From assembly GCF_963678635.1 (NCBI RefSeq), contig NC_087063.1:29398599-29462598 (forward strand): a stretch of DNA of 64,000 nt. The letters are read 5' to 3'. Shown here one piece after another: positions 24,070 to 35,209 of this stretch. Within the stretch, counting starts at the first letter, position 1; every line of letters begins with the position of its first letter. The notes beneath the pieces are model-generated. The model did not search any database and was not told the origin of the DNA. It saw nothing but the letters and a program-made list of their open reading frames with translations. This DNA comes from Symsagittifera roscoffensis (Eukaryota > Xenacoelomorpha > Acoela > Convolutidae). A program made the translations under genes and the position numbers.

Positions 24070-24366
24070 TTAAATTTGTTTGTTGCTAATTTTTGAATCT
24101 AAAACTAGCTTTATCGATTTGTCTTTTTTACAAGTGATAACTATCGGACTAATAAATCTGTCCTCGTCGCAATTTTTTAATTTTTTGATGCGTTCTTCGG
24201 ATTTGAGTCTGTACAATTCTGATTTTACTGAATCCAGTAAGTGTAAAGGGACCCTCCTGCCTTTTAGTTGAATTGGCTTTAGTGGTTCGTGAAAGTGTGT
24301 TATTTTTGTTTGATTTTTTATTTTTCCAATCCGAAAGAATAATTGTTTGAAAGTTTTGGAAATCAT
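24070..24366 (-). pseudogene. Gypsy-A reverse transcriptase, N-terminal part
   Basis: 98 codons from the RT fingers region (HLLDSVKSELYRLKSEERIK, SPIVITCKKDKSIKLVLDSK), in the same frame as the catalytic part and ended by one stop at 24070-24072. Confidence 0.75.
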
Positions 24367-24424
24367 GTCTATTTCATTATCTATGTCAAGTGAGGTAACT
24401 GAATTGATAGACTTACAAGTTCTC

Positions 24425-24736
24425 TTATTGGTGAGTGTTGTGTATTGTGTATTGTTTTTGTGAAACTTCGATTCCGACTTTTGGTAAATTGTCGTTTCCC
24501 AAGATGTTTCTTTCGTGACCTTGAGTTAGGAAGAAGTGGCATTCCTTGTGAGACCATCCATTTGAGAAAATTGGGACGATTATCTTTCCAGTGATATTTA
24601 TTGCATTGTTTGTAAATCCGCAATAAAGTTCTTTAGTCGCTTTATCCACTGGATATATTTTCACACAAGGGTCTCGTAATTTCAACTCGTGTAACACATT
24701 CTGTTTAAGGAAGCTTACAGGGCTAGCTGAATCCAC
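24425..24736 (-). pseudogene. Gypsy-A aspartic protease
   Basis: 103 codons starting within the active-site loop, VDSASPVSFL. Retroviral-type proteases normally have D-[ST]-G here; this copy has D-S-A, so the flap-side Gly is missing. Length and position between the gag zinc knuckles and RT fit the family. Whether DSA is the family's norm or decay cannot be told from one copy, since A' lacks this part. Confidence 0.65.
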
Positions 24737-24796
24737 CTGTATATTGAGAATTACTTGGTTTTCAATTCCTAAGCCAATATTTAGTAGTTTCTTCAG

Positions 24797-25645
24797 TTAC
24801 TTTCCTTGGTCGTCGTAGATAGTTGTTACGTTTAATACAGAGTAATCATCGTTATCGCTCTGTCCGGACTCCGACCATGCGTTGGTTACTTCACAGCATT
24901 CTCTATTAGCGCGGTCGATATTTACATCCGGTTGCTCCGAAGGATAATTATAATCTGTATTATTTACAATTTGACTATCCACAATATTTAAAATTTTACG
25001 GCGTGATTTACAGAGTCTAGTTAAATGTCCTCGATATTTACAAGTCGTGCAAGTCGTATCTTTAGCGGGGCAAACCGCTAGGTGTCCTTTGGTAAAATTT
25101 CCGCCGCATTTCATATATGTGTTAGTTCTTTCGATGTTTAGGGTGGGTTCTCTTTTCACATTAAAATGATTAAAATATTTGTTGGAAGAATATCCGTTCG
25201 ATTTAAAAGCACTCGTCATTTTGATGTGGTTTGTTGTTCCTTTTTCGTCAATCAGGGCTACAATTAAGGCTTCTAGTGGAGGTAGGGTTTCCGTGAGAAG
25301 TTTCCGTTGGATGTCCGAGTTCTTCATGTTATTGATAAAAATATCTCGAATCCATTCATCTTCTCCTGTGGGAATGTCACATCTTTTTGCCATTTCTGCA
25401 AGTTCCCCCCAGAATTGTTCTAATGATTTTCTGTCCCTCTGTTTTCTGTTTAATAGCTTGTGCCTTTCGATGGTTATGTTTGTCTTTCTCACAAAAGCTA
25501 CGGACAAATTTTCCCAAAATTCTTTGAAGGAAATTTGTAGAACTTTAATTCTCGTGAACTTTTGGCCGAATATTTTCTTTCCTTCGTTTCCGAGGGCTAG
25601 ATAGAGTATGGATCTGAGTTTTTTGTCCGCCTCTTCAAATCTCAT
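24797..25645 (-). CDS. Gypsy-A gag (capsid and nucleocapsid)
   Basis: 282 codons. The capsid-like part (FTRIKVLQISFKEFWENL, HKLLNRKQRDRKSLEQFWGE) resembles the retrotransposon gag domain that packages RNA. The C-terminal third has a CCHC zinc knuckle, CTTCKYRGHLTRLC, and just before it a second, altered one (CGGNFTKGHLAVC). The frame stays open for about 100 nt upstream of this Met without another ATG, so the true start may be upstream or have been lost. The terminal stop is followed by the protease region. Confidence 0.75.
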   Translation of the reverse strand: MRFEEADKKLRSILYLALGNEGKKIFGQKFTRIKVLQISFKEFWENLSVAFVRKTNITIERHKLLNRKQRDRKSLEQFWGELAEMAKRCDIPTGEDEWIRDIFINNMKNSDIQRKLLTETLPPLEALIVALIDEKGTTNHIKMTSAFKSNGYSSNKYFNHFNVKREPTLNIERTNTYMKCGGNFTKGHLAVCPAKDTTCTTCKYRGHLTRLCKSRRKILNIVDSQIVNNTDYNYPSEQPDVNIDRANRECCEVTNAWSESGQSDNDDYSVLNVTTIYDDQGK

Positions 25646-25951
25646 GCCGTTGAATTTCTTGGTTTCTGACTTTATTGAGGCCGTTTTTTCGTCATCGAAC
25701 CTCTTTTGTTCTCGAATATTCCTCTCGATGCGAGTTGTTTTTTGAGCGTCGGATTAGTTTTACGGCGGGTTTTCCAATGTTGGGGGAAATGGGTGATATC
25801 GTTCCGATAGATTCAAGAGATTTTCGAAATCAATATTCTCCTTTGCGATAATTGCTAGTTGGAATAAATCGCTCCACTCTTCCTAAGGAATTGGTGGGTC
25901 CACTGTGTGGTTTTGCCAAAATGAATTTATACCTCTCACGTTTGATTCGTT

Positions 25952-25968
25952 GCTGTTTGATTGCGCCA
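25952..25968 (-). promoter_or_regulatory. Gypsy-A primer-binding site
   Basis: On the minus strand TGGCGCAATCAAACAGC follows the 5' LTR after a single spacer T. The plus strand therefore reads as a tRNA 3' end, GATTGCGCCA. The position and TGG start are as expected for reverse-transcription priming. Confidence 0.7.
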
Positions 25969-25969
25969 A

Positions 25970-26484
25970 GATAAAATGTTTCTTTGTTACGGATAATTCT
26001 ACTTAGTTACAAATAAAATATGTTTAAAGAGTGAATTAATCTCTAAATTAAAACATTAAAAAGTGAGCGGTCATTCTCTCCGTCGGAGAGAATGAAGATA
26101 ACAAGGTCAAATCTAAATTAACCAGTTAAAATACTTTAAGACTAATTAAATGAAATAAGACGAATGGTAAGATTCGCAACAATCCCCTTAGTGGGAAAAA
26201 AATTAAAGAACTAAGCGCCATAATACGTAACATGTTATCTAACCCTTTTTCTCCCTCTCGAGAAGTCCAACGAGGATTAAAAATTAAATACTGCACGATA
26301 TAACAAATGAAATTTTGGTGCTCCAAAGGTATGAATGAATTAGAAAGAATGATATAATTCCTAATTCCGGCGGATTATAATCCATAGTTACAAAATAAGT
26401 AAACTCTAACTGCGCTGAAACGAAACACTAGTAAGATTATCAATGACTAAATGCGAGTTTTCAAGTTTTTGATTTAGTTTAACT
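25970..26484 (-). repeat. Shared LTR: 5' LTR of Gypsy-A and 3' LTR of Gypsy-A'
   Basis: 515 bp matching 19583-20100. To its left lies the primer-binding site of Gypsy-A. To its right lies the polypurine tract (26485-26494) and tail ORF of a second copy. One LTR thus serves two adjacent elements, the structure left by unequal recombination between LTRs or by circle integration. Confidence 0.85.
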
Positions 26485-26499
26485 GTCCCCTTCCATGAA

Positions 26500-27257
26500 T
26501 TATTCTAGCTCGGCGTTAAAAATTTCACTGTCTAGGTCAATGTAGTTGTCGAAACTATTCGCCGCATCTCTCAGGGACTCGTCAGTAGAGGCGATGGAGA
26601 TTTGATCAGGAGATGGGGAGTACGCTGGGCCCGGTGCACGGTCCTCCGGCTGAATGTCGCAAATGTGAGCCTGGTTATCCGAGGGATTCTCTCTAAAGGT
26701 TTGTGTGGAGGAGCCCGAACTGTCACCCTCGTCCAGAGATATAGGATTATTTCGGAGCCTGGTTGTTTTTCAATCTCGTATATAATATCTATGTAATATC
26801 GCTTACCATAGAATTGTGGTGGACCAACACTTCGACTTGAACGTCTTTATTTAAAGTCATTACCGGTGATAGTGATTTCCTTAGGATGTCTTTCCTCACT
26901 AATTGTAATTTCGTCAGAGGAGTCCTCTATCTCAAAGACTGGAAATTCGACCGGATTAAGTCCCTCCAGTTCTTTTGTTGAATCCAAAGGAGTGTTTGGG
27001 CCCTCCGTTGTCGTAGCAGTAGAAGATTCGCCAGGTGGGTGTGAGGTAGTTTGAGGTGCTGGTTTTATACTAATTAGGCATTCCGCTGTATCTGTAGATT
27101 GAAGTTGTTCGTCTAAAATCTCAGATTTTATATTAGTTTGATATGTTTGAGGATCTAATGATGGGGTAGGTTCTTCGTTTAAAATGTGGTTATCCGAAAT
27201 GAAGCGTTTTTTTTTATCATTTCTCTGCATGGAAAACCTCCCGCAATCCATTCCCAA
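26500..27257 (-). pseudogene. Gypsy-A' acidic tail ORF, broken
   Basis: Copy of the 20095-20907 ORF. 26847-27257 keeps 136 codons (EPTPSLDPQ, EIEDSSDEITISEE). A stop where Gypsy-A reads on (after GNDFK) and small indels near 26750 interrupt the rest. Confidence 0.6.
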
Positions 27258-27352
27258 TCACTAATGTCCGACGTATCCGACGGAATGAAAATGGATTCAT
27301 CACCTGCTAAATATCTTGTGTTCGAAGTCGAGGCTTTATTTCGGTTTCGTTT

Positions 27353-27643
27353 CTATTTGTTGAGTTTGGTAGGTTGTTTTATTCCTCTAGATCTGGTGGT
27401 GACCGGGGTGTGTCGTCCTGTCTTAGGGCCTGGTTTGCGTGTCTGTTGTGGCTTCGATTTGTTTGTCTTTCTTGGACCTACTTGTAAATCAATGTTAGAA
27501 AAAGAGGGAAAAGAGATATTTCCTTTGAATGAACGGATTGCAGAGGATTTAGACTTTGGGATGGCGATGTCCGATTTTCTAATGATTTTTCCGTCGGATA
27601 GTTCAACCATGGATTTAGTTGAGTTTATTATTTTCTGACCCAA
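27353..27643 (-). pseudogene. Gypsy-A' integrase tail
   Basis: 96 codons matching the end of the Gypsy-A integrase tail (GQKIINSTKS) and continuing past it through a basic stretch, KPGPKTGRHTPVTTRSRG, that could contact nucleic acid or chromatin. Small frameshifts around 27690 separate it from the integrase core. Confidence 0.55.
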
Positions 27644-27915
27644 TTGTTTATAGAAGGGATTTCCGTTTATACTTCCGTTGGTTTTTCGTAGTAAAATTAC
27701 CTTTAAACGGACTGTTTAAGGACACTCGGGAAGATGAAGGTTTTGGAGTTGTAAGATGGTCTGAATCGTAGCCTTTCTCCAATGGTGACTGGTTCTTTTT
27801 CGGTACAAGAGAGTCTTTTTATCCGTCCTCTATCCAATCGTCGGCGTTCCAGTCGAGGGCCCTTTCTCTACTTAAGATCGACTTCCCTTTGTCTAAAAAT
27901 CTACCGTATAATTTA

Positions 27916-29560
27916 CTAGATGCCTGCCAATTGCTTCCAGATCGTGTTCGATTTTCTACTAAAGTGTATTTCGAACGGAGAACATTTTATTTTTGATTGA
28001 AAGGAAGATCGTAGATTCCAAATGATTTTCGAAATGGCAGTTTGTAATTTAAGTTTTTGTTGTTCTAAAGACATTGCTAATAATTTGATTTTTACAGTAT
28101 GAACAAGTTTTTCTACAAGACCATTAGAACGATGGTCCCTAACTGTACAAAATTTTAATTTGATATTAAAAGAATTACAAAATAATTTAAAATCCTGACT
28201 AGTAAAACAGGATGCGTGGTCAACACGAATAGAGTTAGGAATCCCATGGAGATAAAAATAACCTTGAAGAAATTCAATTACCGTGTTTGACGACGTTGAA
28301 GATGTAATTTTGGCTGATGGAAATTTTGAAAAACGATCTATACATAATAAGATGTATTTATTGTTTCCCCAGGTGTTATCTAATGGGCCGGCAAAATCAA
28401 GGTTTAATTCCTCATTAGGCTCAAATAAAGCGGGAAGTTTGCTAATTTCTGTGGTTGGTATGATGCTTTTTATGTTCTTACCAGTTTGGGTGCACTGTGT
28501 GCAATTAATCCAGTGGAAGTAAATTTGCCGGTTTATATGAGGCCACCAAATATATTGTGCCAGGTATTTCATACCGAATTGGCCAGGGTGAGATTCGTGT
28601 AAAGTTTTTAAAACGGCGTTTCGAAGTGTAAAAGGAATAACCATTTTTCCATCCATATATAATAGTCCGTCGGATTCATGAAGGTCTTTCGAAAATTGGT
28701 GCAAGTAACGGGAATTTGCGTTGATGTTTTCTACTTTTTCCTGTAAAGCCTCCACAATTGGGTTTAACATCTCATCATCTTCCGTTAGTAAAGCAACCAA
28801 CTTTGCATTGAATAATGTATTTAAATCCAAAGGTCTTTCAGGTAACTTGAGATTTTCTCGTAATTTAGTTACTAACTTTTTGTGCTCTGGGGAAATTTGG
28901 AAATCAATTGAGACCTGTATCCCGGAAGTGGAAGGATTTACTACAATTTGGTTATTTGACCTATTTACACTATTTATAAGTTTAAGATCCGAAGGATTAC
29001 TAATTAAGCTACTGTTAAGAATTAAAAAATAAATAAAGGCTTCTAAATAAAATAAATAGATTTTAGTAGAATCGGTGCTTGAGAAATCCGAGGGAATACG
29101 TTTAGAGTTACAAAATTCTGTTCTATAACGTTTTTGATTGCAGATTGAAATGGAAGAATTGACGAAATTCAATGCTGTATTTACTATAACGTGGTTTCGT
29201 AATTTCGTGTACTGGGAATTTTCCGATATTGAATTAATTGAATTACGTAATGAATTTTCATTATCCAAAGGATTGAGTGCGTTATATATTTTTTTGGTAG
29301 TTGCAACTACGATTTCTTCGTCGTAATGTGATGGGGGAATTGCTTTACCCGAAGGAGTTTTTGAAATTAAGTCGTTAGAACCCATATATTTTCCCGCTAA
29401 ATGCTTGATAGTAAAATTAAATGGTAAAAGGCGATCTACCCATCTTGTCAATCGGCTATGATATGTTTTGTTTCCGTGATTAGGTGACAAAGCGGAAAGG
29501 AGAGCTTTGTGATCGGTAATAATTTCGAATTGGGAGCCGTAGAGATAGTTTTTGTAATGT
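27916..29560 (-). CDS. Gypsy-A' RNase H end plus intact integrase core
   Basis: The longest intact pol stretch of the family. It begins in RNase H (TDHKALLSAL), crosses the connection, then has the His2Cys2 zinc domain (HESHPG, NCTQC) and a complete catalytic triad context: Asp in LDFAGPL, Asp in IRVDHASCF, Glu in GLVEKLVH, consistent with a DD35E integrase. The frame is cut on the right at 29560 by foreign DNA, so the open frame beyond that point is not part of the protein. It could not be expressed from this truncated copy. Confidence 0.8.
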
Positions 29561-29862
29561 CGGCCAAAACAGTATCTTTTAAGCGAACAAAAAAATCCTA
29601 TATTTGCCCTACTTTTCAAATAAAAAAGATTTTCGCCCTAGTAAAGCTGGTTTTCGGATGTTTCCAGCTTTTTTGGTTTTTTGGATGTTTGAAATGTCAG
29701 ATGTTTGCGCAGTACCCTAAAGAAGCACAGCTTCAATACTAAACAAACGGACAGAACATAAACTGTTAAAGAAAACACCGAAACAAACTCGGAGAAAAGT
29801 TTCGTGAAGTGGAACAACCTAGTATACTGCAACGTTATTTTTTAAATTTCTTTAGTATACTG
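29561..29862. other. Insert of unknown origin within Gypsy-A'
   Basis: About 300 bp not matching Gypsy-A. AGTATACTG occurs at 29821 and again at 29864 near its right edge. No coding capacity seen. Confidence 0.4.
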
Positions 29863-29936
29863 GATTTTTTATTTTTCCAATCCGAAGGAATAAATTGTTT
29901 GAAAGTTTTGGAAAGACGAATGGTAAGATTCGCAAC

Positions 29937-30345
29937 ACCCATGTTGTGACTTTGTGCGACTCATGATTCGACCGTGTTCGACTCATGATTCGACGCTGTT
30001 CGACTCTATCGACCCTGTTCGACTCATGATTCGACCCTGTTTGACCCTGTTCGACTCTTCATGGTTTGACCCTGTTCGACTTATGTTTCGACCCTGTTTG
30101 ACTCATGATTCGACCCTGTTCGACTCATGATTCGACTTTGTTCGACCCATGATTCAACCCTGTTCGACCCATGATTCGACCCTTTTCGACTCATGATTCG
30201 ACCCTGTTCGACTCATGATTCGACCTCGTTCGACTCATGATTCGACTTTGTTCGATTATAGTGTTCGTTTGACCGTCTTAATTTGCGAGGAAAATCGGAC
30301 TCCGTTCGACCGTGTCGGTCGAATCATGAGTCGAACACCTCAGCC
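29937..30345. repeat. ~22-bp TTCGAC satellite, right block
   Basis: About 16 units of TGTTCGACTCATGATTCGAC type with variants (CCCATG, CTTTG). The first unit, CCCATGTTGTGACTTTG, matches the left block at ~19485. At the right end one unit is inverted (TCGAATCATGAGTCGAAC) next to a small hairpin, TTCGACCGTGTCGGTCGAA. Confidence 0.85.
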
Positions 30346-31577
30346 CGGGTAGTACACGTTCCGTGATTTTCAACCACAAATATAAATCAATGAGGTCAAT
30401 TCCATATATAGAGGAACAATCCCAAATACTTGAAACTAAATATTCCAGTTCGAATTTCAGTTTGCTACTACTTTCAGTTTCTGTCGATGAATGAATTAGG
30501 GAATGAATGAAAGAATGACAGAATGAAGAATTGAATGAATGATTGAACGAATGATGATGTAAGCTTTACAATAATTGTCTTCTTAAATTTTCAATTTTAA
30601 TATAAAGAAAGCTCAATAAAAAATTGGTTTTCAAAAGGTTTTCAAATTTTGTTAAACTTATATGGATATGATTTATTCGCAGTGAACTGCTTTAGTTTAC
30701 CCATGTTGGTTAGCAAATCCTTAAAAAGTCTCAAAATATATAAAATGCATGACTACTTGCAAATGGCAAGCGTTACATCGGAAAATATTTGAAAAAAAAC
30801 ATTGAAAAAAATGGCCATCAAAACGCTAGTTGGAGTGTAAACATTTTCATTTATAATCAAACGACTCCTGAAACTTGGATTTCTGAAATACAAGTTTTAC
30901 GCCTCCTAACTAACTCTAGAGCCAAATTTGACGAAAAATTGATTTCACTTGAATTTAAAACAAATTGTCGATGAACTCTTAGGTATCTGACCCATCAGTT
31001 AAGATTAAACGTTAGTTTTTGGTGACTTTCGATTGAGATACTTTTGTCTGATTTTATTCTGTCAATTTTTTTAACTGCTGAATAAAATAACTGACCTTAA
31101 TATTTTCCTTGAATTTTCATTTCGAATTCTTTGAAGAATCATTCAATTCAATTAATTCCTGTTTTACAAAAAAAGTCCTTTTTCGTAACTCCTTACTCTT
31201 CTGTAATTTCCTAACTCTGTAATTTGATGTTAGACGCGGGTGTTGTTTTTTGAGACTTTTTTGAAGGGTTGCTAGCCCACTACACTAAAATAACGCTGTT
31301 CACTGATAGTAATTTTGTTTATGATGAAGGAATATCAAGCCTAAAGAGCAGATTACTCAAATGAGCGTTCAAAATCGATCATTAAACTATAAGTTACTGG
31401 CAAACCATATTCTAGCCTGCTCTGAAACCTTAAAAACAAACAATTGATGCTTTGTGGTTTTCCTTATACAGATAGTTATGAAACTTGGAAATTTTATTAA
31501 TTCGACTCCAAGCCATTGGTAGCTATTTGAAGAAATTGTCGATTAAGGCAAAAAAGGGACCAAGTTAAAATCCTCCC
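30346..31577. other. AT-rich spacer with GAATGA-rich patch
   Basis: No gene seen. A short GAATGAAT-like simple repeat lies near 30485-30555. Confidence 0.4.
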
Positions 31578-32004
31578 CAGGGGCGGATCTAGGACTTTCT
31601 CGAGGGGGGGGGGGCGGATTTTCAAAAAATTGTCCAAAATTTTGACGACTTTTTTTTAGGTCGATCAAATTGATTTTTCGAGCTCTCCCAAAGCAATGTT
31701 TTGCCCCTATTTTGGCAAAATGTCTGCGCCGCAGGCAAATTTTTGAAAAAACAGTCAAAAAAGCCGTTTTTGGGCACTTTTTGAAAAATTTTGACAAAAA
31801 ATTGCATTTTTTTTGGCGCGCGCTCCCCCTCAAAGTTAGTATATTTTGGCGCCAAAGGCGCCTTTAGAAAAATTTTAGGGTCGGTCGGTCAAAAATGGAT
31901 TTCTGAAAAAGTATCAAAGGGGGGACCCTTTGGGTCGGCAGGGGGTCTAATCCCTGAGGGGAGGGGGCGTCGGCGCCCCCCCCCTCCCCCTTAATCCGCC
32001 CCTG
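31578..32004. mobile_element. hAT-type MITE, complete, 427 bp
   Basis: Starts CAGGGGCGGATCTAGGACTT and ends AATCCGCCCCTG, flanked by exact 8-bp duplications ATCCTCCC (31570-31577 and 32005-32012). An 8-bp target duplication with CAGGGG ends is the hAT hallmark. Interior is non-coding, with long G and C runs near both ends. This is the best-preserved of at least five related copies in the window. Confidence 0.8.
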
Positions 32005-32012
32005 ATCCTCCC

Positions 32013-33659
32013 CCCTCCCCAAATACGTTTATGGGGGAGGATCTTAACTTGGTTCTGAGTTCGATTTTTCAGCCAATTAGGTTAGAGCGTTTCACACGCA
32101 GCGCTTAGCAATTTTAATTTCTATTGAACGCTGGGATGGAGGATCTTAACTTGGTCTCTTTTTTTGTTTTTTTTTGTGGGGGGGGGGGGGAGGAGGATGA
32201 TAATTTGTGATCCTAAAAAAAGGATGTGATACAAAGATGATGAAGTACACCTTCCAGGATTTTTTTTTCACAAAATTCTACACAATTTACACAAAATTAC
32301 ACAGTAATTTTCCACAAAACTCGCTCAAGAGAGTCTATTTTAAATTTAGAGAATCAAGTCAAAACCCGTACCAAACATATGTTTTAAAAATTAGATCCGA
32401 TTAACGTAAAATCACAGGTTTTGCTGCTCTGCATCAGATCTGCTAATTTACTTCGGATCAGGAATGAGCAGATCTGAATCAGATCTTTTAGATCTTTTCA
32501 GACATGAATCAGGTCTGCTCAAGACCGCACCAAATCTGCTCAGCTCTGTTCATTCCTACATCAGAGCCCTTCAGATCTCACGTATCATACAATGGGGCAC
32601 AAGTCAAGTTGTAGCCAGAGAACTTTTGATACGATAAACGAGAAAGAGGAAACCTGCTTTTTTTTAAGAGCGATTCACACAAGCTCAATCAAACTAACAA
32701 ACAATATTAGTCACGATGCTAGCAGGCGTTATGAATGAGAACATAAATGAGGGCGGATACAAGAAAAACAGTCTAATAATTTTGCTCACTCTCATCAAAA
32801 TTTTATGTCCAAGACACAATTAGATGCCCGGACGGAAGAGAATTACAATAAGTTGTATCTGCCTCTGAAAAATTTTTAAATCACAGTTTATAAACGAAAC
32901 TTCAGAAACTTTCGCCAAGCAGAGATTAATTTTTCTTGAATTCTTTTTTCTCTCATTTTAATAATCAGTTTGCAACAGTGGCTGTTCCTCATTTATTATT
33001 GATGAATCTGAAACACAAAAGATGCTCGTTTTAAAAAAAATTTCAGGTTTGGTTTTTGAAAAAAAAATTAAAAAATTGTTTAGGAAAAAAATTGAAATAA
33101 AATAAAACTTAAGAAAAGATGTATTGTCCTGAGATCAGAAGTAACTTGACATTTCAGCAGCTGCAACAGTTTATGAATAAACCCATTTTGATCAACTTGG
33201 GACATATAGCGCACCATTATAATTTTGTCTACGAGGAAGCGACGATTTATTCCGGCTGAGAACCTCGAAAATTGGAGTGAGGCAAAATATTTGGTCTAAT
33301 TATTGTTTTGTTACGAAGGAAAAAAATCAATAAAACATTTTTTTGCGTTGCGGTTTTAAAAGAGTGAAAAAAGTTTTTAACCTTGTTTGATAATTTGCAT
33401 TGGGTTTAGTTTTTTCTCATTTTTTGTCCAATAATTTTGCACAAAATTTTGTTATAATTAGATTTTTCTTCTTGATATCGGGAATTTTTTTGAAAAATAC
33501 AAAAAATTTTGAATTTTGCAAAATAAATTTTTCCCCCTCCCGGCTGTTTGCATTCAAACATTAGCCCTTCAATGTAGGTACAGAAGGCTGAGCCTTATGG
33601 TCAGCTTTCAGGCTTTTTTTAGTTTTTGACTTCAATTAAAACGGGCACTACTACGGCTA
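32013..33659. other. AT-rich spacer with one foldback
   Basis: Contains poly-T/poly-G near 32160-32192 and an AGATCTG-rich stretch. Imperfect inverted arms, 16 of 18 bases, lie at 32460-32477 and 32540-32557. No gene supported. Confidence 0.4.
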
Positions 33660-33689
33660 CTAGAGAAACTAGCAACCGATAGTTAGGAG

Positions 33690-35209
33690 ACCTGGGCTCA
33701 ATTCGAGAAAAAAACAGAGGTGCAGCTCACAATGCTGAAAAAAGTCAGAGCTAAAATGTGATGCTGGAGAGAGTCTGACTCGGGATGAAGATGAAAGTTG
33801 TGAAATTGTGCTTGCGGTGGTGAAAAGTACCCCAGGGAAGACAAAAGTGGAAAAAACTATGAAGGTGGAGAAAAAAAGGTCATTTAAAGAGAAAACAGAA
33901 GCTATCGGAGGAAGCATTGAATCTAGGGAGCAGCAGCTGCAAACAAAAAGAGATGTAGAAAAAAAATTTCCGAGGAGCCGGTAAACTCGGACTCGGAACG
34001 GGATTCAGTAACGAGTGATAGTTACTCAGACAATTGTGTACAATTCTGGCCGAGAACAAAATGCGAGATCAAGACAAGGACTCTTCATCTCTAGACTCAT
34101 CATTGGGGAAATATGACTTTGAGGATGATGATAAGGAAAGAGGAGCGTTAGATTTAGAGTTGATACCAGTTTCGAGGAAACCATTCCGACAACACCTATG
34201 TAACTAGAACGTAAGGACCGACGTGAAACCCGAGCTTTATAGAAGCATCTTGAACAAACGCGTCTGTCTAAAAACCGGAAGACAACCCACAAAGACCAGG
34301 GCTCCTAACTGGTGAAAAGATGGCACTAAAGAAACATGTGAAAGCAAGATACAGGTTGTCGGATCTGATCAGAGCTCAGAAGAACGACAAGATGACGAAA
34401 GGCTTTTCCAAGGGGGTGATTACAGGAGAAAAGGAAAAAGGGGAGACCTAGAAGAAGATCTTGAGACAGTTGAGCTATAAAACCTTGAGTCAGTTCTACA
34501 AGGCACGGAAGAGTTTATTTTACCACACGGCGGATATAAAACTGGCATGTAAAAGGAAGGACGAGGAGAAAGCCATCACAACGTCAACATACTACGACAA
34601 CTGTATGCGACAGAAGTCGTGCTCAGATGATACGACCAAATGAGACATCAGGGCATGAATAAGGTACAGCAAAGAATACTACATCGCTTTGATTAGCCAG
34701 GAAAGAGAGAGACAGTTGAGAGATGGATCAACGCATACTTCTCTTGTGTACTGTTGAAAGATCCCAGGAAGATGAAGTTTCCACTGAAATTGGTCAAGAG
34801 CTCAGAATTCAAGGAGATTGTGCAAGTTGACCACCAGAAGATCTGTATGACCGGTTCGGGATACAATCTGATACTAGTGATTATAGATCATTTTTGGAAA
34901 TTGGCAAAAGCAGTACCATGCCAAACAGCGACTGCTGAAGAAACCTGTGATCATTTGATACCTCACTGGATCTCGAGATGTGGTTGTCTTATGATTTTCA
35001 GTCAGATAACTGCAAAGAATTCGCAAGAGACCTGACTAAGGAGTTGATGAAACGGTCACAAGTCTCCTAAGCTCACTCTACAAAATATCATCTGCAGACA
35101 AATGGAGTCATGAAAAGGCAGAACAGGACGCTGGTCAAAGTGCTAAGGGTTCGCTAGTCTAGATACATGACGGACCGGGACTAGTAGCTGCCTCAATGGG
35201 TTGGCTCAT
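33690..35209 (+). pseudogene. Inverted partial copy of Gypsy-B pol
   Basis: Plus-strand relic homologous to the minus-strand segment ~37.8-39.7 kb: 34021-34140 matches the region around 39000, 34640-35035 matches the zinc and catalytic Asp parts of integrase (GYNLILVIIDHF, VQVDHQKICM), and 35150-35205 matches TDWDKYLPQ with stops. It meets Gypsy-B tail to tail at about 35210. Frameshifts and stops throughout. Confidence 0.7.

Larger units (their letters stand above)
19583..26484 (-). mobile_element. Ty3/Gypsy retrotransposon Gypsy-A, full length but decayed
   Basis: Two ~515-bp LTRs (19583-20100 and 25970-26484) bracket, on the minus strand, gag, protease, reverse transcriptase, RNase H, integrase and a C-terminal tail in the normal Ty3/Gypsy order. 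A primer-binding site abuts the 5' LTR, and a polypurine tract (GGAAGGGGAC on the minus strand, 20101-20110) abuts the 3' LTR. Several in-frame stops interrupt pol. The 5' LTR is shared with a second copy to the right. Confidence 0.9.
25970..29936 (-). mobile_element. Gypsy-A', truncated second copy in tandem
   Basis: 26485-29560 matches 20101-23180 of Gypsy-A at a few per cent divergence. It then breaks into unrelated sequence (29561-29862), a ~50-bp piece from the RT region (29863-29914, matching ~24311-24362) and a 22-bp piece of LTR (29915-29936, matching ~26159-26180). Gag, protease and most of RT are deleted. Confidence 0.85.

Noticed and set aside
29937-30345. Helitron 3' end, or CRISPR-like array
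   Set aside because: The terminal hairpin is not followed by CTRR, and the units are contiguous without unique spacers in a eukaryotic context.
31543-31994. Overlapping ORFs on both strands
   Set aside because: They lie inside the non-coding hAT MITE.
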